Shown piece after piece: positions 1-9,779 of a stretch of 43,779 nucleotides of DNA (positions are counted from its first letter, which is position 1; the number at the start of each line of letters is the position of its first letter). Below the pieces are notes generated by a model. That model worked only from the letters and a program-made list of their open reading frames with translations. It ran no database searches and was not told the DNA's origin. The position numbers were made by a program, and so were the translations under genes. The stretch covers positions 1 to 43,779 of the forward strand of contig NZ_BCWB01000018.1 of assembly GCF_001592045.1 (NCBI RefSeq), in the 5' to 3' direction. This DNA is from Thermobifida fusca NBRC 14071 = JCM 3263. Its GTDB lineage: Bacteria > Actinomycetota > Actinomycetes > Streptosporangiales > Streptosporangiaceae.

Positions 1-146
1 CTGGGCTGGCGGAGAGGTAAAACGCCTGCGGAGGGCCGGTAAGACCGGCCCCGGAGTCTTCCGGGGAGGCGCGGCCCGATGAAACAGGAAGCCCGACCCA
101 GTGACGGGTTGGAATCCCCCGGCTTCAGCCGTGGGGAGGAAGTCAA
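1..146 (+). mobile_element. IS200/IS605-family (TnpB-type) element, right end
   Basis: This stretch has no convincing reading frame but folds into consecutive hairpins: GGCCGGT/ACCGGCC (34-50), CCCCGG/CCGGGG (49-66), ACCC/GGGT around 97-109, and a terminal CCCCCGGCT/AGCCGTGGGG stem at 116-135, followed by GAGGAAGTCAA (136-146). A GGAATCCCCC...GGGGAGGAAGTCAA end is the usual right end of actinobacterial IS605/IS1341-type elements downstream of tnpB. The tnpB gene would lie left of the window. The element stops 16 nt before a CRISPR repeat, so it interrupts a spacer. The exact right boundary is inferred from the motif and could be off by a few bases. Confidence 0.7.
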
Positions 147-162
147 GCAGCATATCGGAGAC
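1..162 (+). ncRNA. omegaRNA (TnpB guide RNA) scaffold, 5' end outside window
   Basis: In IS605-family elements the transcript of the right end is the omegaRNA: a structured scaffold ending at the element boundary, followed by about 16-20 nt of flanking DNA that acts as guide. Here the scaffold hairpins occupy 1-146, and the first flanking bases (147-162, GCAGCATATCGGAGAC) are the second half of a CRISPR spacer, running into the repeat at 163. A guide made from this copy would therefore carry a CRISPR spacer fragment. The fold and the boundary motif are seen directly; function is inferred from the family, and expression is not shown here. Confidence 0.55.
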
Positions 163-252
163 GTGAGCCCCACGCACGTGGGGATGGACCGTCCACGTCT
201 GATCGCACCGACGAGCCCCCGTCGTGAGCCCCACGCACGTGGGGATAGATAT
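147..252 (+). CRISPR. Type I-E CRISPR array, trailer-end remnant (2 repeats)
   Basis: Half spacer 147-162 (16 nt), repeat 163-191, complete 32-nt spacer 192-223, last repeat 224-252. The repeat is 29 nt, begins GTGAGCCCC and ends GGGGATGGACCG, with a CCCCACG/CGTGGGG stem. It is the reverse complement of the repeat in the array at 32877-33516. The final copy is intact for 21 nt and then reads ATAGATAT in place of ATGGACCG, as expected for the old, leader-distal end. Orientation puts the leader to the left, beyond the IS element and outside the window. Confidence 0.9.
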
Positions 253-559
253 CCGATGTCCGTATCGTTTTGGGCTGCAGATTGCTGCTGTCGCTGAGGC
301 TATGGGGCGGGCACGGGCGTGTTTCCGTGTCCCGCCCCACTTGCTGTCGCCCTGTTGTGATCGGGAGGCGTCGCGCCCCTGCTCCGTGGGTCGCGGGGTG
401 GAGGGGAGGAGCCGCGTTTCCCGCGTCTGTTTGGTTGCTGTTCTCCCTGCCGGGCAGGGTGGGGTGCTTCTTCTCTTCTGTCGGGTTTTCTTGTGTTTTG
501 CCTGGTCTGAAGAGGGTGTGGGGTGGTCGGGGGTGCGGGCTGCCGGGGCCGGGGTGAAT

Positions 560-580
560 CGTTGCAGGGGGTTTGCAACG
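560..580. promoter_or_regulatory. Inverted repeat CGTTGCA-N7-TGCAACG
   Basis: Perfect 7-bp arms CGTTGCA (560-566) and TGCAACG (574-580) around a G-rich spacer, followed at once by TTAT. The half-site TTTGCAACG recurs at 759-767. The arrangement looks like a repressor operator (LacI or TetR style), but no regulator gene is adjacent, so the assignment is tentative. Confidence 0.35.
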
Positions 581-641
581 TTATGGCGGCCGCGGTGGAG
601 AAGGGGGTTGGGGCGGGGTTTCGAGGGGGCGTACCCCCGTT

Positions 642-680
642 TTCTGGTTTTCGATAAGGGAAGCTTATAGAAAACCAGAA
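642..680. terminator. Long near-perfect hairpin
   Basis: Arms of 17 nt, TTCTGGTTTTCGATAAG (642-658) and CTTATAGAAAACCAGAA (664-680), pair at 16 of 17 positions around a GGAAG loop. The AT-rich stem without a following U-run is unlike the GC-rich terminators elsewhere in this window. It could be an operator, an RNA structure or a small mobile-element end; terminator is only the default label. Confidence 0.3.
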
Positions 681-742
681 GCCCATCCAGGCGTCATGTC
701 CGTTTTGTCGGCTTCCTTGGGTTCTGTTGGCTGCGTTTGTTT

Positions 743-767
743 ACGTTATTTAATAACGTTTGCAACG
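743..767. promoter_or_regulatory. Palindrome ACGTTATT-T-AATAACGT plus TTGCAACG half-site
   Basis: A perfect 8-bp inverted repeat (743-759) overlaps a second copy of the TTTGCAACG motif (759-767) that also forms the dyad at 560-580. It lies in the most AT-rich part of the region, about 340 bases before the hydrolase start. An operator or promoter element is plausible; no bound factor can be named. Confidence 0.35.
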
Positions 768-1097
768 ATACGAAATTAAAGGGGATGGTGGCACACCCCA
801 GACAACACACAACACGACAGCCCCTGGCCCGCCACGCCCCTGCTTTTCGCACCGCACCACCATCGTTACTTTTGGTGACACAATGGGGGAAAGCAGGTCA
901 GACAGCACACCGCACACGCATCACCTGGATGGACGGCAGGCATGTCACCGTCTTCACACCCCGATCCGGCGTATCCTCTCCGGACCACCACCCCAGCAAC
1001 GGTCACAAGCCCGCCCACATCCCCCACGTTGCGCACCACCCAGGACCTGCCCTCCCCCCGCCCGGCACCCCGCACCCTCACCGCAATGGAGGTGTTC

Positions 1098-2138
1098 ATG
1101 AGCAGCCCGCACTGGCAACCCGACATCCTCGGTGACGGCTACCGCCAGCATGTTCTCGACCTTGGCGCCGACCCGGACGGTGAAGGCCGCATCGTGGCCG
1201 TCCTCGTCCGCCGCGACATCCAACCCGGAGAAACCGTGCACGGCGCCGTCCTGTACGTCCACGGGTTTTCCGACTACTTCTTCCAAACCCCGCTCGCAGA
1301 CTTCCTCGCCGCCCACGGCCTCGTCTTCTACGCCCTTGACCTGAGAAAATCAGGCCGCGCACGCCGCGAAGGGCACACCGCCCACTACGTGTCCGACCTT
1401 GCGCTCTACGACACCGAGCTCGACCGTGCCCTCGGCATCATCAGCGCCGCCCACCCCGGCCTGCCCGTCGTCGTGCTCGCCCACTCCACCGGCGGGCTGA
1501 TCACCTCACTGTGGCTGGACCGCCGCCGCGCTGCCGGACGCGTGCCCCCAGTAGCCGGCCTCGTCCTCAACAGCCCCTGGTTTGACCTGCAAGGCAAACC
1601 GTCCCACCGCGGGATCCTCACCCAACTGCTGCGCGTGCTCGCCAAAATAGCGCCGTTCCGCCAGCTTTCCACCCTGCCCGGCGTCTACGGGCAAACCATC
1701 CACACCAGCGGCACCGGCGAGTGGGACTTCGACCTCACCCTCAAACCGTTGACCGGATTCCCCGTGACCGTGGGCTGGTTGAACGCGGTACGCCGCGGAC
1801 ATGCTCGCCTCCACCGCGGCCTGGACGTCGGAGTGCCGTCGCTGGTGCTGCGCTCAGACCGCTCCGACCTGTCCGGTGTCTACTCTGAGCTGAGCGACCG
1901 CACCGACACGGTCCTGGACGTCACCCACATTGCCCGGTGGGCCGGCTGCCTGGGCGGAGAAACCACCGTAGTACCCATTCCGGGGGCGCGCCACGACGTG
2001 TTCCTGTCCCTCCCGCAGCCCCGGGAGCATGCCTACCAGGTTCTGGGGTCCTGGCTGGACCAGCACGGACTCTCCACCCGCCCGGCAGGCGACGACAAAC
2101 CCGCTGCGGAAGGCGGAATCACCCCTGCAGCCTCCTGA
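1098..2138 (+). CDS. Alpha/beta hydrolase (serine aminopeptidase S33 / monoacylglycerol lipase-like)
   Basis: A 346-residue cytoplasmic hydrolase. The nucleophile elbow is AHSTGG (Ser at about residue 130), preceded by an oxyanion-type VHGFSDYF segment near residue 50 and followed late by GARHDVFLS, which supplies the catalytic His. This layout is typical of the Hydrolase_4/lysophospholipase group acting on monoacylglycerols or similar esters; the substrate cannot be read from sequence. The ATG at 1098 is chosen because GGAGG lies 5-9 bases upstream; the open frame extends further left but without a ribosome site or homology. It converges on the UvrA-like gene, with a shared hairpin terminator between them. 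Confidence 0.85.
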   Translation: MSSPHWQPDILGDGYRQHVLDLGADPDGEGRIVAVLVRRDIQPGETVHGAVLYVHGFSDYFFQTPLADFLAAHGLVFYALDLRKSGRARREGHTAHYVSDLALYDTELDRALGIISAAHPGLPVVVLAHSTGGLITSLWLDRRRAAGRVPPVAGLVLNSPWFDLQGKPSHRGILTQLLRVLAKIAPFRQLSTLPGVYGQTIHTSGTGEWDFDLTLKPLTGFPVTVGWLNAVRRGHARLHRGLDVGVPSLVLRSDRSDLSGVYSELSDRTDTVLDVTHIARWAGCLGGETTVVPIPGARHDVFLSLPQPREHAYQVLGSWLDQHGLSTRPAGDDKPAAEGGITPAAS

Positions 2139-2180
2139 CCGGCAGCCCTCCCACCACCACACAGCCCCCACTCTCGACCA

Positions 2181-2212
2181 TGTGTGGGGCGGGCCGCGGC
2201 CCGCCCCACACA
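2181..2212. terminator. Bidirectional terminator hairpin
   Basis: A perfect 32-bp palindrome (arm TGTGTGGGGCGGGCCG, 16 bp) centred at 2196/2197, placed exactly between two convergent genes that end at 2138 and 2226. It lacks a long U-run, as is common for high-GC actinobacterial terminators. Confidence 0.8.
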
Positions 2213-2225
2213 GAAGAAGAAAGGC

Positions 2226-4616
<2,391 letters not shown>

Positions 4617-4947
4617 ACGATCTCCACCTGGTTCTGCAACAGGGACGTATACGGTGTAGTCAAGCCAAACAACCCCCAGTGACAAAAATGCTTTTCTCTC
4701 CACGCCCCTAAGCCGCCTCCCAGGAAAGTCACGCAGGATGACCCCGGCCAGGACTGCGGGGCATGGCCACACCCGCGGGGGAGGGGAAAAGACTGTGCTG
4801 TTCCTAGGGTTTTGCGAGCACGCGGCCTAGTCGACCACCCTTCACGGCCTCTTCAGGCACTGTGCACAGCACAGCTTCTGCCACAAGTGGGCCAGAAAAC
4901 TCTTCCCGTCACGGCCCTGCTGCCGCACCCTTTCAAGCCCTGGTGGT
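4617..4947. other. Intergenic, upstream region of the UvrA-like gene
   Basis: No gene seen. On the minus strand, about 50 bases before the start at 4616, there is TTGACTACACCGTATACGTC containing a CGTATACG palindrome. It could be a promoter with an operator-like dyad. No other structure stands out. Confidence 0.4.
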
Positions 4948-5340
4948 TTAGTCGCGGGCTCCAAGCTGCTCTATCACATAGGAGCGGAGCACCACGGCAT
5001 TGTTCCGCTCCGTGTCAGCAGCGGAATACAGCAGCGTGACCGGGGCGTGCCGTGCAGCATCCACCAGCACATCAATCCCTTCAGGGTCGCGCGCCAGCTC
5101 ATCCCGGTAGCGGTCCTGAAACTCCTCCCACCGCTCGGGAAGGTGACCGAACCAGCGACGCAGCTCACTGCTTGGCGCCACCTGCCTGAGCCACCCGTCC
5201 ACGTGCACCTCGTTTTTCCGAATCCCTCTCGGCCACATCCGGTCCACGAGAAACACCCGCCGCCCACGGGTGGCTGAACCGTCCCGAACCTCCGCGTCGT
5301 AAACACGACGCACCTCAATGTCAACCTGTGTGGCATCCAT
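4948..5340 (-). CDS. DUF488 (YeaO-like) family protein
   Basis: A 130-residue small soluble protein. The pattern VRRVYDAEV, VDRMWPRGIRK, W-L near residue 55, and ending VTLLYSAADTERNNAVVLR is the diagnostic DUF488/YeaO signature. The biochemical role of the family is not established. The ATG at 5340 is preferred (DATQVDIEVRRVYD is where family members begin); a GTG at 5358 would add six residues. It stands alone on the minus strand and shares no operon with the UvrA-like gene. Confidence 0.8.
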   Translation of the reverse strand: MDATQVDIEVRRVYDAEVRDGSATRGRRVFLVDRMWPRGIRKNEVHVDGWLRQVAPSSELRRWFGHLPERWEEFQDRYRDELARDPEGIDVLVDAARHAPVTLLYSAADTERNNAVVLRSYVIEQLGARD

Positions 5341-5852
5341 GGGATGCCTACTGCCCACTTCCCCGCCCCGTTCACCCCACCCTCCCTCTCCTGCGCGGGA
5401 TCAGCCGAACAGGGCACCTAAAGCACCGCACACGCCACCGCAGCGGCTGCTGCCACGGAACGGACCACGGTGAGCCACACACCTCCCGGTTTCTCAACAG
5501 CGACGCCCCGGACGTTCGTCAGCTCCTCGACCGGACCCGCTCACGCAGCGTTAGCCACCGAAACATCGCTGCCCCAGCCAGACCAGCATCGCCCTGCTCC
5601 CACCGACGTGCACGGCCACGGCGATCTTTTCCCCTTTGTGCCGCACACTCTCGCTGAGGGTTTCAGAAAACACCACCGGCCCACCCGCGGGACGAGAAGC
5701 AATCGGATGATCGTCCCCCACGCAGGCGGGGAAGGGGGTGGGGCGGCCGCGCCACCGAACCAGACTTTTTCTTGCTAACGTTCTGGCGTCTGCGCCCAAT
5801 GCCCTCCGTGGGGCGTACAGGATCCCCTAACCACACTCGTGGAAAGTTTTCT
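5341..5852. other. Intergenic region between divergent genes
   Basis: No supported gene in about 510 bases. It must contain promoters for the DUF488 gene (minus) and the anchored protein at 5853 (plus). At 5712-5732 there is an imperfect CCCCC...GGGG dyad, CGTCCCCCACGCAGGCGGGG, that resembles an I-E CRISPR repeat core of other actinobacteria. It is a single copy and may be chance. Confidence 0.4.
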
Positions 5853-6494
5853 ATGCGACTGATCCCCTCCACACCCGCCGGATGTCTTGCCGCCGCCGTC
5901 GGAGTCGTGGTGGTCGGTGGCCTGGGCTACGTCGGCTACCAGTACTTTTCCGACGACGAGTTCACCCTTCCCGTCACCGCGCTCACCTCTCCCGCGCCCA
6001 CCCCCAGTCCGGTGGACGCCACTTTCACCCTGCCAGGCACCTGTGCTGAGGCTCACGCCCCCGAACTGGTGGGCGACCTTGCCCCGCCCGGCGCCACCCT
6101 CGTGGAAAACGTGGAGACCATCGACGAGGCCGACGCCCGCCAACTGTCGTGCACCTGGAGCACCGACAGCCAGTCCCTCACCCTGGTCTTCGCCGTCAAC
6201 GTCGACCCCAGCGACCGAGTGTCCGTCGTTTCCCTCAACGACGCGGAACAGCAGACCCGGGAAATGGGGTGGGAAGTCGACGTGGACGTCACCACCGACA
6301 GCTACCAAAACACCCACACCGATGAACTGGGCGGCGAACTGAAAACCCTCACCACAGTTGACGGCTCCCTGCAGCAGTTGTCCCTGCAACTGCCGGGAGA
6401 CGTCCACGTCTCCCTCATCGCCTCCTCTATGGACATCAGCCAAGAGGACATGGAGCGCATCCTCATCACCGCCGCCCAACAGCTTCAAAACTAG
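5853..6494 (+). CDS. Membrane-anchored secreted protein, hypothetical
   Basis: A 213-residue protein of unknown function. Residues 1-30 form a signal anchor (MRLIPSTPAG, then a hydrophobic AAAVGVVVVGGLGYVGY run), followed by a Pro/Thr-rich linker and an extracytoplasmic domain with two cysteines (GTCAEAH and LSCTWS) that may pair. The spacing resembles small actinobacterial lipoprotein-like DUF3558-type domains, but I cannot name the family securely. The ATG at 5853 has GGAAAG upstream. Strong terminator just downstream. Confidence 0.65.
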   Translation: MRLIPSTPAGCLAAAVGVVVVGGLGYVGYQYFSDDEFTLPVTALTSPAPTPSPVDATFTLPGTCAEAHAPELVGDLAPPGATLVENVETIDEADARQLSCTWSTDSQSLTLVFAVNVDPSDRVSVVSLNDAEQQTREMGWEVDVDVTTDSYQNTHTDELGGELKTLTTVDGSLQQLSLQLPGDVHVSLIASSMDISQEDMERILITAAQQLQN

Positions 6495-6505
6495 CCTTCT
6501 CTAAC

Positions 6506-6545
6506 GCGTGTGTGGGGGGCAGGAACTCCTGCCCCCCACACACGC
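6506..6545. terminator. Bidirectional terminator hairpin
   Basis: Perfect 19-bp arms, GCGTGTGTGGGGGGCAGGA (6506-6524) and its complement (6527-6545), with a 2-base centre. It lies between the convergent genes ending at 6494 and 6558. Design is the same as the terminator at 2181-2212 (long GC-rich stem, no U-run). Confidence 0.8.
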
Positions 6546-6557
6546 ATGCTCAGGCGG

Positions 6558-8123
6558 TTATTCGATGGGAACGTCAGGGATCTCCCCGAACGGTCCAGCA
6601 CGCAAAGTCACCGACTCCACCTCCGAACTAGGCGCAGAAAACACCGCCACCAGCTCGTAGGTGCGGTCCGGCTGCAACCGGTGCACCTCCTCAGCGAACG
6701 CGCTGTAGACCCCGTCCCCGAAGTTCATCTGGGCCACATACCGCACCAGGCCGCTTTCCGGCTCCACCACTTGGAAACCGCCCAAGGTTCCCTTACTGAA
6801 CCGTTCCGGCCCGCCAGCCACCGCAAAACCCGTCAACCCGGGATCCACGGGCGTATCCGTGAGGTTGGTGAACGTCACCGTTCCCACTACAAAAGCACCA
6901 TCGCGGCGGAGCGGATAGACGTCCAACCGCACCCCGTCCCGCTCCACACTGGCCACCACTTCACCCGGGTCGTCGGTGAACGGCGCCGGCCACGACACGT
7001 GCTGCCCGGCCACCCCCAGCCCGTCATCGGTCTCTTCCTCGCCACCCCCGGGCATCCGGATGGTGTAGGAGAACTCCACACGCCGGTTACGGGCCCGCGC
7101 CTGCTCGTCATCCGGGCCGCCTTCCCGCGCAATCGGCTCCCGGCTACCGCGGCCTTCCACCACATAGGTGTAGCCGGTGCCCATCTCCTCCACCAGCAGG
7201 TTACGCACCGTCTCAGCCCGCCGCACCGACAAATCGTCGTTGTAGGCGTCAGTGCCGATACCGTCGGTGTGGCCGATGATGATGATCTCCGGATGATCAG
7301 GGTCGACGTTGCGTTCCAGGGTTTCCGCGGCCCGCCGCACCACGGCTTCGGCTTCCGGCGTCAAATCAGCCCGGTCAAACTCGAACATCACGTCAGAGTG
7401 CAGCGAGATCGTCTCCGTGGTCCCGTCCCTGGTCACCGACGCGATCTCCGAGTCCACAAAGCTTTCCACCCAGCCTTCGACCGCCACCGCGTCCTCATCA
7501 GGCCGCCGGTTGTCGAAGGTGAGTTTCTCCCCAGCCGCAGGCGGCTGGTCCACCGACAGGTGCTGGCCGCCGTTGGGGTTCTCCGGCTCGGGCCGCTCCT
7601 CGTCCACGTCCTGGACGGGAATCCCCGTCATCGCACCCAAACCACTGCCCACGAACGTCACCTGCCGCACGTGCGGGGGAAGCGGCGGAAAATAGCGCCG
7701 GTACTCGTTAGTCACCCCAGGAAACACCGGGTACATGCCGTTACCGGTGGGACTCACCGACCCGTACTTCATCCCCTCGTCGTCCACATACGGCCGATAC
7801 ACCCGCCCCGTCATGGGATCGACCAGGGTGTAGGTCATGCTCAGGTTGCGGTTCGCACCCTCAAACTCGTCCGGATAGGTGATCTCATAGTGGAGCACGG
7901 TGTAGTCGTCGGTGCGCTCCAGGCCGGTGATAGCGAACCGCATCGTCGCATCCTGCCCCGTGTCCTGGAAGATCACGCCTTCCTTGACGTACGGGAACTC
8001 TTCGCGGACGACCGGCGGGCCATCCCCGGACACCCACGACATCACCACGCTGCAGCCACTCGCAAACAAGCAGCCGCTGGCCGCTAATGCCACAAACGAC
8101 AAGACGCGCCTGTTCCGCGCCAT
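6558..8123 (-). CDS. OmpA-family (peptidoglycan-binding) lipoprotein
   Basis: A 521-residue predicted lipoprotein. The signal peptide MARNRRVLSFVALAASG ends in a lipobox-like LFASGC, Cys near residue 24. A central region of unknown fold is followed by a clear OmpA/MotB C-terminal-type domain at about residues 235-350: DVMFEFDRADLTPEA, IIIIGHTDGIGTDAYN, LSVRRAETVRN, and ARARNRRVEF. This domain binds peptidoglycan diaminopimelate, so the protein should tether membrane to wall. A further C-terminal domain of about 160 residues follows. The ATG at 8123 fits the signal peptide and has GGAG nine bases upstream; an ATG at 8132 is too close to that site. Confidence 0.8.
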   Translation of the reverse strand: MARNRRVLSFVALAASGCLFASGCSVVMSWVSGDGPPVVREEFPYVKEGVIFQDTGQDATMRFAITGLERTDDYTVLHYEITYPDEFEGANRNLSMTYTLVDPMTGRVYRPYVDDEGMKYGSVSPTGNGMYPVFPGVTNEYRRYFPPLPPHVRQVTFVGSGLGAMTGIPVQDVDEERPEPENPNGGQHLSVDQPPAAGEKLTFDNRRPDEDAVAVEGWVESFVDSEIASVTRDGTTETISLHSDVMFEFDRADLTPEAEAVVRRAAETLERNVDPDHPEIIIIGHTDGIGTDAYNDDLSVRRAETVRNLLVEEMGTGYTYVVEGRGSREPIAREGGPDDEQARARNRRVEFSYTIRMPGGGEEETDDGLGVAGQHVSWPAPFTDDPGEVVASVERDGVRLDVYPLRRDGAFVVGTVTFTNLTDTPVDPGLTGFAVAGGPERFSKGTLGGFQVVEPESGLVRYVAQMNFGDGVYSAFAEEVHRLQPDRTYELVAVFSAPSSEVESVTLRAGPFGEIPDVPIE

Positions 8124-8365
8124 GGGGGACATCTCCGATCATTGGGGGAATCTGTTCGGGCAACATCCTGCTCGAATCCCCGGACAAGTGCGAAACGCGC
8201 ACGTCACACCGCAACTACTCGACCACCGGCGCACGGGGGAGAGGCATGACCAGAACCAGCCCACGCACCCCCGGGGGATAAGAGTCAACGCCGTCTCACC
8301 GGCCGCCACAAACGAGCACGGCTGTGTGGACCGTTGACACCGCCACCGTCACAAACCCGCCGCCC

Positions 8366-9637
8366 CTACCTGGCAGGAGTGCGGCGCGCCCACACTGGGG
8401 CTTTCTCCGGCCGCGGCCCCACACCCAAGACTGCGGCCGGCACCGCGGTCATCACCGGCATCCGCCCCATCAACCCCAGCACCCCGCCCGGAAGTCCACG
8501 GGCTCTACCCTCAAGCACGGGCATAATCACCCGCTGATGCATGACCCGCTGCAACGCTTGAATCACCACCGTCGGCAGCATGCGGCGCCGCTGCACCCGA
8601 GCCAACCACCGTTCCCCACCCGGGGAAGCCAGCCTTCCCTCACGCAGCGGACGGGCAAGAATCCGCGCCGCCGCCACCGCATCCTGCACGGCAAGATTGA
8701 TCCCCACCCCACCGATCGGCGACATCGCATGGGCAGCATCCCCAATACACAGCACCCCCGGGGCATACCAGCGCCGCAACCGGTCCACCCGCACATTCAA
8801 ATGCTTCACATCATCCATAGACTCAAGCCGGGCAGCCCCGTCGGCAAGCTCAGGAAGCAGCTCAGCCGTGTCCGCCCGCAACGCCGCAATCCCCCGCGCC
8901 CGCAACTGCGCATCCGCCCCTTTCCGCCCCACATACGCCACCTGCGCATAGCCCTCCCGCGGAATAGCAATGATGATCTTCCCGCGGCTCATGCGCGGCA
9001 GCAGCGACTCCAGCCGCCGCTGCGTGGGAATGCGATACCACCACACATCGATCCCCACCGGAAACTCTTTGACCGGCAAACCCACTGCGCGCCGCACCAC
9101 CGACCAGCGCCCATCACAGGCGACCACGAGGTCAGCCCGCAGCCGACCCGACCCTGAAGGAGACCGGAAGTCCACCCCCGCCACTCGGTCCCCCTCCCAC
9201 ACCACGCCGGTCACCTCATGCTCCATACACAGCCGAAACGTCGGCTCCCTGCTCGCCTCCTCCGCAAGCAAGGTCAACAAGTCCCACTGGGGGACCATCG
9301 CGATGTAGGGGTGCCGCAAAGGCAACCGCTCGAAACTAGCGAACGTCACCTCACGGCCCTCCGGGGTAGAAAAAACCGCGCGCCGCAACCGCGACTGCGG
9401 CAACGCGTCAAAACGCTCAAACAACCCCAGGTCATCCAAAAGCGCCATGGTGGAAGGGTGGACCGTGTCACCCCGGAAATCCCGCAGGAAATCCGCGTGC
9501 TTTTCCAGCACCACCACGTCAATCCCGGCACGGGCCAACAACAGCCCCAACACCAGCCCGGCCGGCCCACCGCCCACGACAGCACACGTGGTGCGTAGCG
9601 TCACACCACGGCCAGCATCCCCGCCACTACCCGCCAT
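8366..9637 (-). CDS. FAD-dependent monooxygenase (PHBH/UbiH-like)
   Basis: A 423-residue flavoprotein of the FAD_binding_3 type. Seen: dinucleotide motif VVGGGPAGLVLG near the N-terminus, RGDTVHPST (substrate/FAD region), the ACDGRWSVVR DG motif, and IGDAAHAMSPIGGVGIN (GD motif binding FAD ribityl). Family members hydroxylate or oxidise aromatic and polyketide substrates with NAD(P)H and O2; the substrate is unknown here. The C-terminal tail has a hydrophobic segment (GLPGGVLGLMGRMPVMTAV) that might associate with membrane. The ATG at 9637 follows a GGGGAGGGA ribosome site. It is divergent from the flavin monooxygenase-like gene at 9780, so the two may share regulation. Confidence 0.85.
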   Translation of the reverse strand: MAGSGGDAGRGVTLRTTCAVVGGGPAGLVLGLLLARAGIDVVVLEKHADFLRDFRGDTVHPSTMALLDDLGLFERFDALPQSRLRRAVFSTPEGREVTFASFERLPLRHPYIAMVPQWDLLTLLAEEASREPTFRLCMEHEVTGVVWEGDRVAGVDFRSPSGSGRLRADLVVACDGRWSVVRRAVGLPVKEFPVGIDVWWYRIPTQRRLESLLPRMSRGKIIIAIPREGYAQVAYVGRKGADAQLRARGIAALRADTAELLPELADGAARLESMDDVKHLNVRVDRLRRWYAPGVLCIGDAAHAMSPIGGVGINLAVQDAVAAARILARPLREGRLASPGGERWLARVQRRRMLPTVVIQALQRVMHQRVIMPVLEGRARGLPGGVLGLMGRMPVMTAVPAAVLGVGPRPEKAPVWARRTPAR

Positions 9638-9686
9638 TTCCCTCCCCTTACCGGCACACCTAACGCATCCACCCCCGAAAGGGACC

Positions 9687-9706
9687 ATTCCCCTTTCTCA
9701 GGGAAT
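9687..9706. promoter_or_regulatory. Inverted repeat ATTCCC-N8-GGGAAT in divergent promoter region
   Basis: The dyad ATTCCC (9687-9692) / GGGAAT (9701-9706) lies in the 142-base space between the two divergent flavoprotein genes, a usual place for a shared operator. No dedicated regulator gene is nearby. Confidence 0.3.
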
Positions 9707-9779
9707 ACCCCACCCCCTCCCACCCTTGCCCTTGATAAGACCCGCACCCCACCGCAACGCATCACGAAAGGGGGCCTCC

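Larger units (their letters stand above)
253..1097. other. Intergenic region without a supported gene
   Basis: About 850 bases separate the CRISPR remnant from the hydrolase gene. Frames here show no recognisable protein. The stretch holds three dyad elements (annotated separately at 560-580, 642-680 and 743-767) and a more AT-rich segment around 720-785. It probably contains the promoter of the downstream hydrolase and the trailer of the array. Confidence 0.6.

Noticed and set aside
1-146. tRNA or riboswitch at the left edge
   Set aside because: No cloverleaf or anticodon arm; the terminal GGAATCCCCC...AGGAAGTCAA motif fits an IS605 right end much better.
300-686. 128-codon minus-strand frame in the left intergenic region
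   Set aside because: Pro/Arg/Thr-rich, no ribosome site, spans several inverted repeats; typical chance frame in GC-rich DNA.
6510-8087. 525-codon plus-strand frame opposite the OmpA-type gene
   Set aside because: GC-rich mirror of the real gene; composition dominated by His/Arg/Pro, no motifs.
9447-9779. N-terminal extension of the flavin monooxygenase-like gene
   Set aside because: It overlaps the divergent flavoprotein gene and its promoter; family similarity begins at 9780 with a ribosome site.
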